Assembly: GCA_018623515.1 (NCBI GenBank)
Contig: JAAZVL010000005.1
Span: 1 to 44,230 of the forward strand
DNA: 44,230 bases
Direction of reading: 5' to 3'
Source of the DNA: Marinobacter sp.
GTDB lineage: Bacteria > Pseudomonadota > Gammaproteobacteria > Pseudomonadales > Oleiphilaceae
Shown here in pieces: positions 11,568-22,434 of this stretch. A program made the translations under genes and the position numbers. How positions within the stretch are numbered: position 1 is the stretch's first letter; each line of letters starts with the position of its first letter. Under the pieces are notes generated by a model. That model saw nothing but the letters and a program-made list of their open reading frames with translations, had not been told where the DNA came from and ran no database searches.

Positions 11568-12188
11568 TCAGTGAATGGTCTGCTGACTGGATTCGGAGGA
11601 TTCGAACTCGATCTCCCCCTGCATGTTCTTCTCGATTTCCCGACCGATTTCCTCAAGATCCCGCACTTCCGACAGGGGCGGCAACTGATCCAGGCCGGTC
11701 AGGTTGAAATAATCCAGAAACTGTTTGGTCGTGGCGTACATGGCCGGACGACCGGGCACATCCCGGTGGCCGACAACGCGCACCCACTCTCGCTCAAGCA
11801 GGGTGCGAATAATATTGCTGCTTACCGTAACACCACGGATATCCTCGATTTCGCCGCGGGTGATCGGTTGCCGGTAGGCAATCAGGGCAAGGGTCTCCAG
11901 CAAGGCCCGGGAGTAGCGCTGGGGCTTCTCCTCGAACAGTCGCCCGACCCAGGGCGCGTACTCCTCACGAACCTGCAAACGATAGCCGCTGGCCACCTTC
12001 TTCAACTCGAAGCCTCTGCCTTCGCACGCTGCCTCCAGCTGCACCATGACATGCTCCATCACCTGCCTGGCCGGCCGCTCCTCCTCGGTGAACAATTCCC
12101 GCAGCTGTTCCAGCGACAGCGGTTTGCCCGCCGCCAGCAAGGCTGCTTCGGCAATGGCCTGAATCCGTAGCAGGTGTTCTTCATTCAT
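11568..12188 (-). CDS. scpB: Segregation and condensation protein B (ScpB)
   Basis: ScpB dimerises and binds ScpA, and so regulates the Smc ATPase in the condensin complex. The 206-residue protein has the two winged-helix domains of the family. The first is IQAIAEAALLAAGKPLSLEQLRELF (about 10-85). The second is YSRALLETLALIAYRQPITRGEIEDIRGVTVSSNIIRTLLEREWVRVVG (about 92-165), followed by GRPAMYATTKQFLDYF. It follows scpA after about 42 bases and precedes rluB by about 35 bases, so the three are probably cotranscribed. Confidence 0.95.
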   Translation of the reverse strand: MNEEHLLRIQAIAEAALLAAGKPLSLEQLRELFTEEERPARQVMEHVMVQLEAACEGRGFELKKVASGYRLQVREEYAPWVGRLFEEKPQRYSRALLETLALIAYRQPITRGEIEDIRGVTVSSNIIRTLLEREWVRVVGHRDVPGRPAMYATTKQFLDYFNLTGLDQLPPLSEVRDLEEIGREIEKNMQGEIEFESSESSQQTIH

Positions 12189-12230
12189 GATCGGAATCCG
12201 GTGTCTTGGGTTTTCTGGATTTGATGGCGC

Positions 12231-13061
12231 TCAGCTGGCTGCCCGGGCCCGGACGTGAATCGGCCCGAGGGTCTCGGCCTGCACAACCTCGATCAACTGC
12301 TCCTTGACCAGCTCCAGGGTCGCCAGGAACGTTACCACCACGCCCAGCTTGCCTTCCTCGAGGGTAAACAGGCTCTCGAAGGACACGAAACGGTCGTCCT
12401 GCAGCACGGAAAGGATGTGGGACATCCGTTCACGGGTCGACAGGATTTCCTTTTCCACGTGGTGGCTGGTAAACAGATCCGCACGCTTCAATACCCCCTG
12501 CATCGCCAGCAGCAGCTCACGGAGATCCACGTCCGGATGGGGCTGGCTGGACGGCAGCTTCGGCAGCGCTGCGGACGCCCCGAACGTATCACGCTCCATC
12601 CGGGGCAATTCGTCGATATCCTCGGCCGCCTGCTTGAACCGCTCGTACTGCTGCAGACGCCGGATCAGTTCCGCCCTGGGGTCCACTTCCTCCTCATCCT
12701 CGGACTCCTGGCGAGGCAACAACATCCGGGACTTGATCTCGGCCAGGGTGGCGGCCATCACCAGGTACTCCGCCGCCAATTCAAACCGCATCGCCTCCAC
12801 TGCCCCGATGTAATCCATGTACTGCCGGGTGATCTCGCTGACATCAATATCCAGGATATTCATGTTCTGACGGCGAATCAGGTACAGCAGCAGATCCAGC
12901 GGGCCTTCAAAGGCCTCCAGGAACACCGCAAGGGCGTCGGGGGGAATGTAGAGATCCTTGGGAAGGTCAACGACCGGCTTACCCGATACCAACGCCAACG
13001 GCGCCTGTTCATCAGGCACCTGCTCCGCTTCCGCTACCGTGGTGCTGGTATCGTCCGTCAT
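12231..13061 (-). CDS. scpA: Segregation and condensation protein A (ScpA)
   Basis: ScpA is the kleisin that bridges the two Smc heads. Family hallmarks are FEGPLDLLLYLIRRQNMNILDIDVSEITRQYMDYI near the N terminus, AAEYLVMAATLAEIKSRMLLP in the middle, and a C-terminal winged-helix segment (FVSFESLFTLEEGKLGVVVTFLATLELVKEQL). The ORF track starts at a TTG at 13088. I prefer the ATG at 13061 (MTDDTSTT), which is preceded by GAGGGAAGG on the coding strand, giving about 276 residues. It lies downstream of trpS and directly upstream of scpB. Confidence 0.94.
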   Translation of the reverse strand: MTDDTSTTVAEAEQVPDEQAPLALVSGKPVVDLPKDLYIPPDALAVFLEAFEGPLDLLLYLIRRQNMNILDIDVSEITRQYMDYIGAVEAMRFELAAEYLVMAATLAEIKSRMLLPRQESEDEEEVDPRAELIRRLQQYERFKQAAEDIDELPRMERDTFGASAALPKLPSSQPHPDVDLRELLLAMQGVLKRADLFTSHHVEKEILSTRERMSHILSVLQDDRFVSFESLFTLEEGKLGVVVTFLATLELVKEQLIEVVQAETLGPIHVRARAAS

Positions 13062-13109
13062 AGCCTTCCCTCGGATGACGCTGATCAAACAAGGATCAGC
13101 GGCTGATCG

Positions 13110-14324
13110 TTAGCGGTAATGCAACCCCATGGCCGCCCGCACTTCCTCCAGCGTATCACGGGCCGCATCCCGCGCATGCTCGCGGCCTTCCTGCAGGATG
13201 GAATGCACCAGATCCGGGTTGTTCTCGTATTCCCGGGCCCGCTCATGCAATGGGCGCTGCTCCTCAACGATGGCGTCGATCAGAGGCTTCTTGCAGTCGA
13301 GGCAACCGATGCCGGCACTGCGGCAGCCAGTCTGCACCCACTCCTGGGTGTCGGCGTCGGAATAGATCTTGTGCAGCGCCCAGACCGGACACTTTTCCGG
13401 CTCTCCCGGATCGGTGCGGCGTACGCGCTGGGGATCGGTCTGCATGGTGCGGATCTTGTCAGCGACCGCATCGGGCTCCTCACGCAGGCCAATGTAGTTG
13501 TTATAGGACTTGGACATCTTCTGTCCGTCCAGGCCCGGCATCTTCGATTCCGGTGTCAGAAGCGGCTGGGGCTCCGGCAGGATGACCTTACCGCCGCCTT
13601 CGATGTACCCGTACAGACGCTCCCGGTCGCCGAGAGAGATATTCTGCTGCTCTTTCAGCAGTGCGCGGGCCGTTTCCAGGGCCTCGAGATCGCCCTCTTC
13701 CTGGTACCGCTTCTTCAGGTTCCGGTACAGCTTAGCGTTCTTCTTGCCCATCTTGACGATGGCGCCTTCTGCCTGCTCCTCGAAGCCCGGCTCCCGGCCA
13801 TAGATGTGGTTGAAGCGGCGGGCAATCTCGCGGGTGATCTCCACGTGGGACACCTGGTCGGCGCCCACCGGCACCTTGCCGGCCCGGTAGATCAGGATAT
13901 CGGCGCTTTGCAGCAGGGGGTAACCGAGGAAACCATAGGTAGCCAGGTCCTTCTCCCGCAGTTTTTCCTGCTGGTCCTTGAAGGTGGGAATCCGCTCCAG
14001 CCAGCCCAGGGGCGTGATCATGGACAGCAGCAGGTGCAGTTCCGCGTGCTCGGGCACCTGGGACTGGATGAACATGGTGGAGGACCCCGGGTTCACACCG
14101 GCGGCCAGCCAGTCGATCACCATATCCCACACGCTCTGCTCGATACCCGAAGGATCGTCGTACTGAGTGGTCAGCGCATGCCAGTCGGCGATGAAGAAGA
14201 AGCACTCATACTCGTGCTGGAGTTTGACCCAGTTTTTCAGCACACCGTGGTAGTGACCAAGGTGAAGCTTTCCGGTCGGACGCATGCCCGACAAAACCCG
14301 CTGCTGGGAATCTACAGAACTCAA
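13110..14324 (-). CDS. trpS: Tryptophanyl-tRNA synthetase (TTG start)
   Basis: TrpS is a class I synthetase that charges tRNA-Trp. The HIGH-type signature is HLGHYHG (about 21-27) and the KMSKS loop is KMSKSYNN (about 270). The TIQS/GMRPTG N terminus is typical. At 404 residues it is longer than the E. coli enzyme (about 334). It carries an inserted segment before the C terminus with closely spaced Cys residues (CRSAGIGCLDCKK), as in pseudomonad-type TrpS. The start is a TTG: AAGGAG lies seven bases before it, and the only nearby in-frame Met (GMRPTG) would remove conserved residues. It leads into scpA-scpB-rluB. Confidence 0.96.
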   Translation of the reverse strand: MSSVDSQQRVLSGMRPTGKLHLGHYHGVLKNWVKLQHEYECFFFIADWHALTTQYDDPSGIEQSVWDMVIDWLAAGVNPGSSTMFIQSQVPEHAELHLLLSMITPLGWLERIPTFKDQQEKLREKDLATYGFLGYPLLQSADILIYRAGKVPVGADQVSHVEITREIARRFNHIYGREPGFEEQAEGAIVKMGKKNAKLYRNLKKRYQEEGDLEALETARALLKEQQNISLGDRERLYGYIEGGGKVILPEPQPLLTPESKMPGLDGQKMSKSYNNYIGLREEPDAVADKIRTMQTDPQRVRRTDPGEPEKCPVWALHKIYSDADTQEWVQTGCRSAGIGCLDCKKPLIDAIVEEQRPLHERAREYENNPDLVHSILQEGREHARDAARDTLEEVRAAMGLHYR

Positions 14325-14380
14325 AGCACGAACTCCTTCTGTTGCAAATAGTGCGCCTCGGCAAAAGAGGCTGACCGGGC

Positions 14381-14409
14381 ATTATAGTCTGATAGCCCCT
14401 CGCCGTTAA
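14381..14409 (-). promoter_or_regulatory. Sigma-70 promoter for trpS
   Basis: Minus-strand TTAACG, a 17-base spacer and a perfect TATAAT, about 57 bases upstream of the TTG start and downstream of the sucD terminator. Confidence 0.7.
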
Positions 14410-14420
14410 GGATACAGACC

Positions 14421-14465
14421 AAAAAACAAAAAACCCCCGAACACCGCCAGGTGCCGGGGGTTTTT
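14421..14465 (-). terminator. Rho-independent terminator after sucD
   Basis: On the minus strand the stem ACCCCCG/CGGGGGT, extended inside by CACC/GGTG, is followed by TTTTTTGTTTTTT. It closes the sdh-suc gene block and separates it from trpS. Confidence 0.92.
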
Positions 14466-14482
14466 CCTTCAGGAGGAAAGGC

Positions 14483-15355
14483 TTACCAGCCAGTCACTTC
14501 CTTCAGGGCCTTGCCGATGTCGGCCAGGCTGCGCACGGTCTTGACGCCGGCGTCGTTCAGGGCAGCGAACTTCTCGTCTGCAGTACCCTTACCACCGGAG
14601 ATGATCGCACCGGCGTGACCCATACGCTTGCCCGGAGGCGCAGTCACACCTGCGATGTAGGAAACAACCGGCTTGGTTACGTTCTCTTTGATAAACGCAG
14701 CCGCCTCTTCCTCGGCAGTACCACCGATCTCACCGATCATGACGATGGCCTCGGTTTCCGGGTCTTCCTGCAGCAGCTTCAGGATATCGATGAAGTTGGA
14801 ACCCGGAATCGGGTCACCGCCGATGCCCACACAGGTGGACTGGCCGTAGCCGAAGTCCGTGGTCTGCTTGACCGCTTCGTAAGTCAGAGTACCGGAACGG
14901 GATACGATGCCGACCTTGCCCTTCTTGTGGATGTGGCCCGGCATGATGCCGATCTTGCACTCGTCCGGAGTGATCACGCCCGGGCAGTTCGGACCAATCA
15001 TGCGAACGCCTTTACGATCAACGTATTCTTTGGCGTACAGCATGTCGATGGTCGGGATGCCTTCGGTGATGCAGACAATCAGCTGGATGCCGGCGTCTGC
15101 CGCCTCGATGATGGCATCCTTACAGAACGGAGCCGGCACGTAGATCACGGTGGCTTCCGCGCCGGTCGCTTCAACGGCGTCACGAACGGTGTTGAATACC
15201 GGCAGGCCCAGGTGCTCGGTGCCGCCCTTACCGGGGCTTACACCGCCGACCATCTTGGTGCCATAGGCAATGGCCTGCTCGGAGTGGAAGGTACCCTGGG
15301 AGCCGGTAAAGCCCTGGCAGATTACCTTGGTGTCTTTGTTGATCAGGATGCTCAT
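14483..15355 (-). CDS. sucD: Succinyl-CoA synthetase alpha subunit
   Basis: SucD with SucC converts succinyl-CoA to succinate with substrate-level phosphorylation in the TCA cycle. The 290-residue protein has the CoA-binding N-terminal domain ([24 protein letters not shown]) and the ligase domain ([26 protein letters not shown]). The phosphohistidine is in [10 protein letters not shown] (His247; His246 in E. coli). [12 protein letters not shown] is also conserved. Its ATG overlaps the sucC stop by one base (TAATG), indicating translational coupling. It is the last gene of the block and is followed by a strong terminator. Confidence 0.98.
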   Translation of the reverse strand: MSILINKDTKVICQGFTGSQGTFHSEQAIAYGTKMVGGVSPGKGGTEHLGLPVFNTVRDAVEATGAEATVIYVPAPFCKDAIIEAADAGIQLIVCITEGIPTIDMLYAKEYVDRKGVRMIGPNCPGVITPDECKIGIMPGHIHKKGKVGIVSRSGTLTYEAVKQTTDFGYGQSTCVGIGGDPIPGSNFIDILKLLQEDPETEAIVMIGEIGGTAEEEAAAFIKENVTKPVVSYIAGVTAPPGKRMGHAGAIISGGKGTADEKFAALNDAGVKTVRSLADIGKALKEVTGW

Positions 15356-16521
15356 TACTTACCCCCTGCGGCTTTAACGACTTGCTCTGCAGCATCCGCC
15401 AGGCTGGTGGCGGCAATGATGTTCAGGCCACTCTCGGCCAGTACCTTGGTGCCCAGATCGGCGTTATTACCTTCAAGGCGAACAACCACAGGAACTTTTA
15501 CACCGACTTCCTTAACAGCGCCGATGATGCCCTCTGCGATCATGTCGCAGCGGACGATACCACCAAAGATGTTAACCAGTACGGCTTTCACGTTGTCGTC
15601 AGACAGGATGATCTTGAACGCTTCGGAGACGCGCTCTTTGGTCGCGCCGCCACCAACGTCCAGGAAGTTGGCAGGCTGGCCACCGGACAGCTTGATGATG
15701 TCCATGGTTCCCATGGCCAGGCCGGCGCCGTTAACCATACAACCGATGTTGCCTTCCAGGGCCACGTAGTTCAGCTCCCACTTGGCCGCTTCGGCTTCAC
15801 GGGGATCTTCCTGGGAGGGATCGTGCATCTCGTGGATTTTCTTCTGGCGGTACAGGGCGTTACCGTCTACACCAACCTTGGCGTCCAGGCAGTGCAGATC
15901 ACCGGCCGGAGTGATAACCAGCGGGTTGATCTCTACCAGTGCCAGGTCTGCATCTTCGAACAGCTTGGCAAGGCCCAGGAAGATCTTGGTGAACTGGCCG
16001 ATCTGCTTGCCTTCCAGACCCAGTTTGAACGCCAGCTCACGGCCCTGGTACGGCTGAGCACCGACCAGCGGGTCGATCTCGGCTTTCAGGATCTTTTCCG
16101 GAGTCTCTTCGGCAACCTTCTCGATCTCGACACCACCCTCGGTGGATGCCATGAAGACGATGCGACGGGTGCCACGGTCAACTACGGCGCCCAGGTACAG
16201 CTCTTCCGCGATATCGGTCAGGGACTCAACCAGGATCTTGCTGACCGGCTGACCGTTCTCGTCGGTCTGGTAAGTCACCAGGTTCTTGCCCAGCCATTTT
16301 TCGGCAAACTCACGGATTTCTTCTTTGCTCTTGACCAGCTTTACACCGCCGGCCTTACCACGGCCACCCGCGTGAACCTGGGCCTTGACCACCCAGCCGT
16401 CACCGCCGATTTCGTCTGCCGCTGCTACGGCTTCCTTGGGAGTATCGCAGGCAATACCCTTGGATACGGGCAGGCCGTACTCAGCAAACAGCTGCTTGCC
16501 CTGATATTCATGCAAATTCAT
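15355..16521 (-). CDS. sucC: Succinyl-CoA synthetase beta subunit
   Basis: SucC carries the nucleotide-binding ATP-grasp domain and determines specificity for ADP or GDP. At 388 residues it matches the family length. It starts with the conserved [19 protein letters not shown], has [20 protein letters not shown] in the ATP-grasp domain, and ends with the CoA-ligase region ([25 protein letters not shown]). It lies between lpdA and sucD, with about 36 bases from lpdA and a one-base overlap with sucD. Confidence 0.98.
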   Translation of the reverse strand: MNLHEYQGKQLFAEYGLPVSKGIACDTPKEAVAAADEIGGDGWVVKAQVHAGGRGKAGGVKLVKSKEEIREFAEKWLGKNLVTYQTDENGQPVSKILVESLTDIAEELYLGAVVDRGTRRIVFMASTEGGVEIEKVAEETPEKILKAEIDPLVGAQPYQGRELAFKLGLEGKQIGQFTKIFLGLAKLFEDADLALVEINPLVITPAGDLHCLDAKVGVDGNALYRQKKIHEMHDPSQEDPREAEAAKWELNYVALEGNIGCMVNGAGLAMGTMDIIKLSGGQPANFLDVGGGATKERVSEAFKIILSDDNVKAVLVNIFGGIVRCDMIAEGIIGAVKEVGVKVPVVVRLEGNNADLGTKVLAESGLNIIAATSLADAAEQVVKAAGGK

Positions 16522-16557
16522 AGTAAATGTCCCGAATTAAAGAATTCCTGGTTTGCG

Positions 16558-18003
<1,446 letters not shown>

Positions 18004-18035
18004 TTATCCCGTTCTCTGATTCGTTAAGTGTCAGT

Positions 18036-19262
18036 TCACACGTCCAGCAGAATACGTGCCGGGTCTTCAAGCATTTCCTTGATGGCGACGAGGAACTGCA
18101 CCGCTTCCTTACCATCGATCATACGATGATCGTATGACAGCGCCAGGTACATCATCGGCAGGATTTCAACCTGGCCGTTGACCGCCATCGGGCGTTCCTG
18201 GATCTTGTGCATGCCCAGGATCGCGGTCTGCGGCGGGTTCAGGATCGGCGTGGAGATCAGCGAGCCGAAGATACCGCCATTGGTAATGGTGAAGGTACCA
18301 CCGGTCATTTCCTCGATACTCAGCTTGCCTTCTTTGGCCTTGGTGCCGTACTCGACAATCTTCTTCTCGATGTCGGCCAGCCCCATGGCATCGGTATCGC
18401 GCAGAACCGGAACCACCAGACCACGATCGGTGGAAACGGCTACACCGATATCCTGGTAGCCATGATAAACCATATCGTTGCCGTCGATGGATGCGTTAAC
18501 CGCCGGGAAACGCTTCAGGGCTTCGGTTGCCGCCTTGGTGAAGAAGGACATGAAGCCCAGCTTGATGCCGTGGCGCTTCACGAAGCTATCCTGGTACTGC
18601 TTGCGCAGCTCCATGATCGGCTTCATATTCACTTCGTTAAAGGTGGTCAGCATGGCCGCAGTCTGCTGCGCCTCCACCAGACGCTTGGCGATGCTGGCAC
18701 GCAGACGGGTCATCGGAACCCGCTTCTCGGGGCGCTCGCCCTGGGCCACATTCACTTCCGGCATAGCTGCCGCAGCGGCCGGCTTGGCGGCGCCAACGGA
18801 GGCTTTGCTGCTGTCGATGTGAGCCTGAACGTCTTCCTTGGTGACACGACCATCTTTCCCGGTGCCCTTAACGGCATTCGGATCGACATCGTTTTCCTCG
18901 GCCAGTTTGCGAGCGGCCGGGCTCAGGATAGCTTCGCGGGAACCGGCCTCTGACTTGGCCTCTTCCTTCGGAGCTTCCTCTTTGGCATCCGGCTTGCTTT
19001 CGGCAGGCTTGGACTCACCCGCTGCGCCTTCCTTGAACTTGCCGATCACTTCACCGCTTTCGACGGTATCGCCTTCACCCTTGACGATTTCCTCGATCAC
19101 ACCGTCAGCCGGTGCAACCACTTCGAGGACAACCTTGTCGGTTTCGATATCGACGATCAGCTCGTCGCGGGAACAGGCTTCGCCGGGCTGCTTGTGCCAG
19201 GTCGCGACGGTACCCTCTGCGACCGACTCCGGGAAAACGGGGGCTTTAATCTCAGTTGACAT
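18036..19262 (-). CDS. sucB: 2-oxoglutarate dehydrogenase E2, dihydrolipoyl succinyltransferase
   Basis: SucB transfers the succinyl group from the E1-bound intermediate to CoA through a lipoyl arm. The 408-residue protein has one lipoyl domain with the modified lysine in ETDKVVLEV (Lys43). A Pro/Ala/Glu-rich linker leads to a peripheral subunit-binding domain ([32 protein letters not shown], about 112-145). The catalytic acyltransferase domain has the HxxxD motif YDHRMIDG (His379, Asp383). It follows sucA after about 25 bases and is presumably in the same transcript. Confidence 0.98.
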   Translation of the reverse strand: MSTEIKAPVFPESVAEGTVATWHKQPGEACSRDELIVDIETDKVVLEVVAPADGVIEEIVKGEGDTVESGEVIGKFKEGAAGESKPAESKPDAKEEAPKEEAKSEAGSREAILSPAARKLAEENDVDPNAVKGTGKDGRVTKEDVQAHIDSSKASVGAAKPAAAAAMPEVNVAQGERPEKRVPMTRLRASIAKRLVEAQQTAAMLTTFNEVNMKPIMELRKQYQDSFVKRHGIKLGFMSFFTKAATEALKRFPAVNASIDGNDMVYHGYQDIGVAVSTDRGLVVPVLRDTDAMGLADIEKKIVEYGTKAKEGKLSIEEMTGGTFTITNGGIFGSLISTPILNPPQTAILGMHKIQERPMAVNGQVEILPMMYLALSYDHRMIDGKEAVQFLVAIKEMLEDPARILLDV

Positions 19263-19287
19263 TACAAATCCTTAGTTCGGTAGCTCG

Positions 19288-22125
19288 TCAGATTTCAAAC
19301 GCGTCGTTAACCAGCTTCTTCTGCTCTTCGATGTGAACAGACATGTGTCCACAGGCAGGAGCAGCTGAGGCCTCACGACCGGCATACTGAAGGTACAGCT
19401 TGGGGTTCAGGCGCTGCAGCGCATTGCGCATGTGATGCTGGCTGCAGTACCAGGCTCCCTGGTTCATCGGCTCTTCCTGACACCAGACCACGTGCTTGAG
19501 CTTGGTGTACTGGCTCAGCAGCTCGTCGAGGTCATCCCCCGGGAACGGGTACAGCTGTTCGATCCGGACGATCGCAACGTCGTCCCGCTCATCAGCCTTT
19601 TTCTTCTCCAGAAGATCAAAGTAGACCTTGCCGCTGCACATGATCAGGCGGGTGACCTTCTTCGGATCTGAAGGCTCCTTCTCGGGCAGTACGGTCTGGA
19701 AGGTGCCTGAAGTCAGGTCGTCCAGGTCTGAGGTCGCTTCCTTGTGGCGGAGCAGACTCTTCGGAGTGATGGCCACCAGCGGCTTGCGCAGCGGACGCTT
19801 CACCTGACGACGAAGCATATGGAAGACCTGGGACGGCGTAGTCGGCACGCATACCTGGATGTTGTGCTCCGCACACAGCTGCAGGAAGCGCTCCAGACGA
19901 GCAGAGCTATGCTCCGGACCCTGTCCTTCGTAACCGTGTGGCAACAGCAGCGTCAAGCCACACAGACGACCCCACTTGTGCTCGCCACTGGTCAGAAACT
20001 GATCGATCACCACCTGGGCACCGTTGGCGAAGTCACCGAACTGGGCTTCCCAGACGATCAACGCGTTCGGCGTGGTCGTCGCGTAGCCATACTCGAATGC
20101 CATGACGGCTTCTTCGGACAGCAGCGAGTCGTAGATCTCGAACTGTGGCTGGTCGTCGGACAGATTCTGCAGGGAAATATGAGTCGAGCCGTCTTTCTGG
20201 TTATGCAGGACCGCATGGCGGTGAGAGAAGGTACCCCGGCCCACGTCCTGACCGGTCAGACGAATCGGATGACCTTCGTTCAGCAGCGTGGCGTAGGCCA
20301 TCATCTCGCCATAGCCCCAGTTCAGGGCCAGAGCACCTGCCGTCATCTTTTCGCGGTCGTTGACAATCTTGGACACCTGACGCTGGACACTGAAACCTTC
20401 CGGCAGTGCGGTCAGCTTCTTGCCCAGCTTCTGGATGGTCTTCAGGTTCACACTGGTCTTGCACTTGGCGGTCCACTCGTGCCCAAGGTACGGGGTCCAG
20501 TCAACGTACAATTCGGTGTTGGGCTCCTTGACCAGAGACTTCACCACGTGCTCGCCGTTGTCCAGGGCGTCGCGGTACTCGGTCTCCATCTGCTTGGCTT
20601 CGTCTTCGGAGATAACACCAGCCTCAACCAACTGATCCGCATACAGGGCGCGGGTGGTCTTCAGCTTGCGGATCTTTTCGTACATGAGCGGCTGGGTCGC
20701 GGCCGGCTCGTCGGCCTCGTTGTGGCCACGACGACGGTAGCAAACCAGATCGATGACCACGTCGCCCTTGAACTCGTTGCGGTAATCCATGGCCATCTGG
20801 GTGACAAACATAACCGCTTCGGGATCGTCAGCGTTCACGTGCAGGATCGGTGCCTGGACCATCTTGGCCACATCGGTGCAGTACTCGGTGGAGCGGGCGT
20901 CTTCCTGCTTGCTGGTGGTAAAGCCGACCTGATTGTTGATGACGATGTGGATGGTACCGCCAACGCCATAGCCCCGGGTCTGGGACATCTGGAAGGTTTC
21001 CATCACCACGCCCTGGCCAGCAAAGGCGGCATCACCGTGCATGACGATGGGTACGACCTGGCTGCCATCGGTATCGCCACGACGGGTCTGGCGTGCACGC
21101 ACCGACCCCTCAACCACCGGAGACACGATTTCAAGGTGAGACGGGTTGAACGCCATGGCCAGGTGAACTTCACCACCCGAAGTCATGACGTTGGAAGAGA
21201 AGCCCTGGTGATACTTGACGTCCCCGGAGCCGGAGTCCGCCAGTTTCTTGCCCTCAAACTCGTCAAAGAGTTCTTTCGGGTTTTTGCCGAGTGTGTTCAC
21301 CAGAACGTTCAGGCGGCCACGGTGGGCCATGCCGAGCACGATTTCCTTTGCACCGTAGGAACCCGCGCGCTGGATCAGTTCATCCAGGCAGGGAATCAGG
21401 CTCTCACCGCCCTCAAGACCAAAACGCTTGACGCCCGGATAGCGGGAGCCCAGGTACTTCTCAAGGCCCTCAGCCGCAGTCAGACGCTCAAGGATATGCT
21501 TGCGCGTGGTCGCTTCGTATTCCGGACGTGAGCGGACCGGCTCCATACGCTGCTGGAACCAACGCTTCACGCGGGTATCGACGACGTGCATGTATTCCGC
21601 GCCGATACTCTGGCAATAAGTCTGACGCAGCCCATCCACGATGTCCGAGAGCTTCATGGTCTCGGAACCGAAATTCAGGGAGCCGGTCTGGAACTCGAGA
21701 TCAAGATCGGATTCGCCGAGTTCATGGAACCGGGGATCCAGGTCTTCTACCTGGGGACGCTGCCATACGCCGAGGGGGTCGAGCTTCGCTTCCTGGTGGC
21801 CGCGGAAACGGAAAGCGTTGATCATCTGGAGCACGCGGATCTGTTTCTTGTCCGCGTCAGATGTGGCACTGGCGGGTACGCCGCCGGCGGCCAGGAAACG
21901 CTGGTTTCTGGAGATATGCTCGAACTGTTCGCGGATGGAAGAGTGGACGATATCGCGGCCGTGGTAGCCGTCAACGCTGGGAAGCTTGTCAAAGTAGCTT
22001 CTCCACTCTTCAGGAACGGCGTTGGGGTCTGTCAGGTAGGTTTCGAAAAGCTGTTCAACGTAGGCAAGATTTCCACCCTGCAGGTGGGAAGTCTGCCACA
22101 ACTGCTCCATTATGCTTTCGTGCAT
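19288..22125 (-). CDS. sucA: 2-oxoglutarate dehydrogenase E1
   Basis: SucA is the thiamine-diphosphate-dependent decarboxylase of the 2-oxoglutarate dehydrogenase complex. At 945 residues it matches the family. The N-terminal peptide (MEQLWQTSHLQGGNLAYVEQLFETYLTDP) binds E2. Conserved blocks include GMAHRGRLNVLVN, HGDAAFAGQGVV (ThDP and Mg binding region), HINVxxDDPE-like LHVNADDPEAV, RRRGHNEADEP, and the transketolase-like half with GRGTFSHRHAVLHNQ and LPHGYEGQGPEHSSARLERFLQL. The chosen ATG has AAGGTGAG upstream. A 309-base gap with a strong hairpin separates it from sdhB. Confidence 0.98.
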   Translation of the reverse strand: MHESIMEQLWQTSHLQGGNLAYVEQLFETYLTDPNAVPEEWRSYFDKLPSVDGYHGRDIVHSSIREQFEHISRNQRFLAAGGVPASATSDADKKQIRVLQMINAFRFRGHQEAKLDPLGVWQRPQVEDLDPRFHELGESDLDLEFQTGSLNFGSETMKLSDIVDGLRQTYCQSIGAEYMHVVDTRVKRWFQQRMEPVRSRPEYEATTRKHILERLTAAEGLEKYLGSRYPGVKRFGLEGGESLIPCLDELIQRAGSYGAKEIVLGMAHRGRLNVLVNTLGKNPKELFDEFEGKKLADSGSGDVKYHQGFSSNVMTSGGEVHLAMAFNPSHLEIVSPVVEGSVRARQTRRGDTDGSQVVPIVMHGDAAFAGQGVVMETFQMSQTRGYGVGGTIHIVINNQVGFTTSKQEDARSTEYCTDVAKMVQAPILHVNADDPEAVMFVTQMAMDYRNEFKGDVVIDLVCYRRRGHNEADEPAATQPLMYEKIRKLKTTRALYADQLVEAGVISEDEAKQMETEYRDALDNGEHVVKSLVKEPNTELYVDWTPYLGHEWTAKCKTSVNLKTIQKLGKKLTALPEGFSVQRQVSKIVNDREKMTAGALALNWGYGEMMAYATLLNEGHPIRLTGQDVGRGTFSHRHAVLHNQKDGSTHISLQNLSDDQPQFEIYDSLLSEEAVMAFEYGYATTTPNALIVWEAQFGDFANGAQVVIDQFLTSGEHKWGRLCGLTLLLPHGYEGQGPEHSSARLERFLQLCAEHNIQVCVPTTPSQVFHMLRRQVKRPLRKPLVAITPKSLLRHKEATSDLDDLTSGTFQTVLPEKEPSDPKKVTRLIMCSGKVYFDLLEKKKADERDDVAIVRIEQLYPFPGDDLDELLSQYTKLKHVVWCQEEPMNQGAWYCSQHHMRNALQRLNPKLYLQYAGREASAAPACGHMSVHIEEQKKLVNDAFEI

Positions 22126-22434
22126 CTTGAATAGCTCACCTTGGGCTGGTGCGGGGAGCCGGTATGGTCGGTCAGGGGTAAAACTCAGTCAATACGGGTA
22201 ACTACGGCATGACTTTGACCACCACACGCGACACGGATGTTTTCCATTCCCCAGTGGTTTTTATACTCGGCAAAGCCGCGAAAACCTTTTAAGTTATCGT
22301 CACGGCATGCGTAGTGTGCACCCGACTAAGACTTTTGACCATAAGCCTTTGGTTGAAGGCCCCGCATATAGCGAGGCCTTCGGGGGGTGCTAACCTGGTC
22401 AGAACAGTATAGCGTCTGTGCCGGATCCTGCTGA
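22126..22434 (-). other. sdhB-sucA intergenic region with possible sucA promoter
   Basis: This is an unusually long gap inside an otherwise tightly packed TCA gene block. It contains the hairpin listed separately and a possible weak sucA promoter (minus-strand TTGACT at 22187-22192, 17-base spacer, GACCAT). I see no convincing small gene; the 139-residue ORF across it is antisense-type noise overlapping sdhB. Confidence 0.5.
22355..22381 (-). promoter_or_regulatory. Strong hairpin without U-tract between sdhB and sucA
   Basis: The minus strand reads GAAGGCCTCGC-TATAT-GCGGGGCCTTC, an 11-bp stem (one G-T wobble) closed by a 5-base loop. It starts about 54 bases after the sdhB stop and is followed by AACCAAAGG rather than T residues. 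It may therefore be an mRNA processing/stability element or a partial attenuator rather than a full terminator. Confidence 0.65.

Noticed and set aside
19744-21531. 595-codon plus-strand ORF across sucA
   Set aside because: Antisense shadow of sucA with low-information composition.
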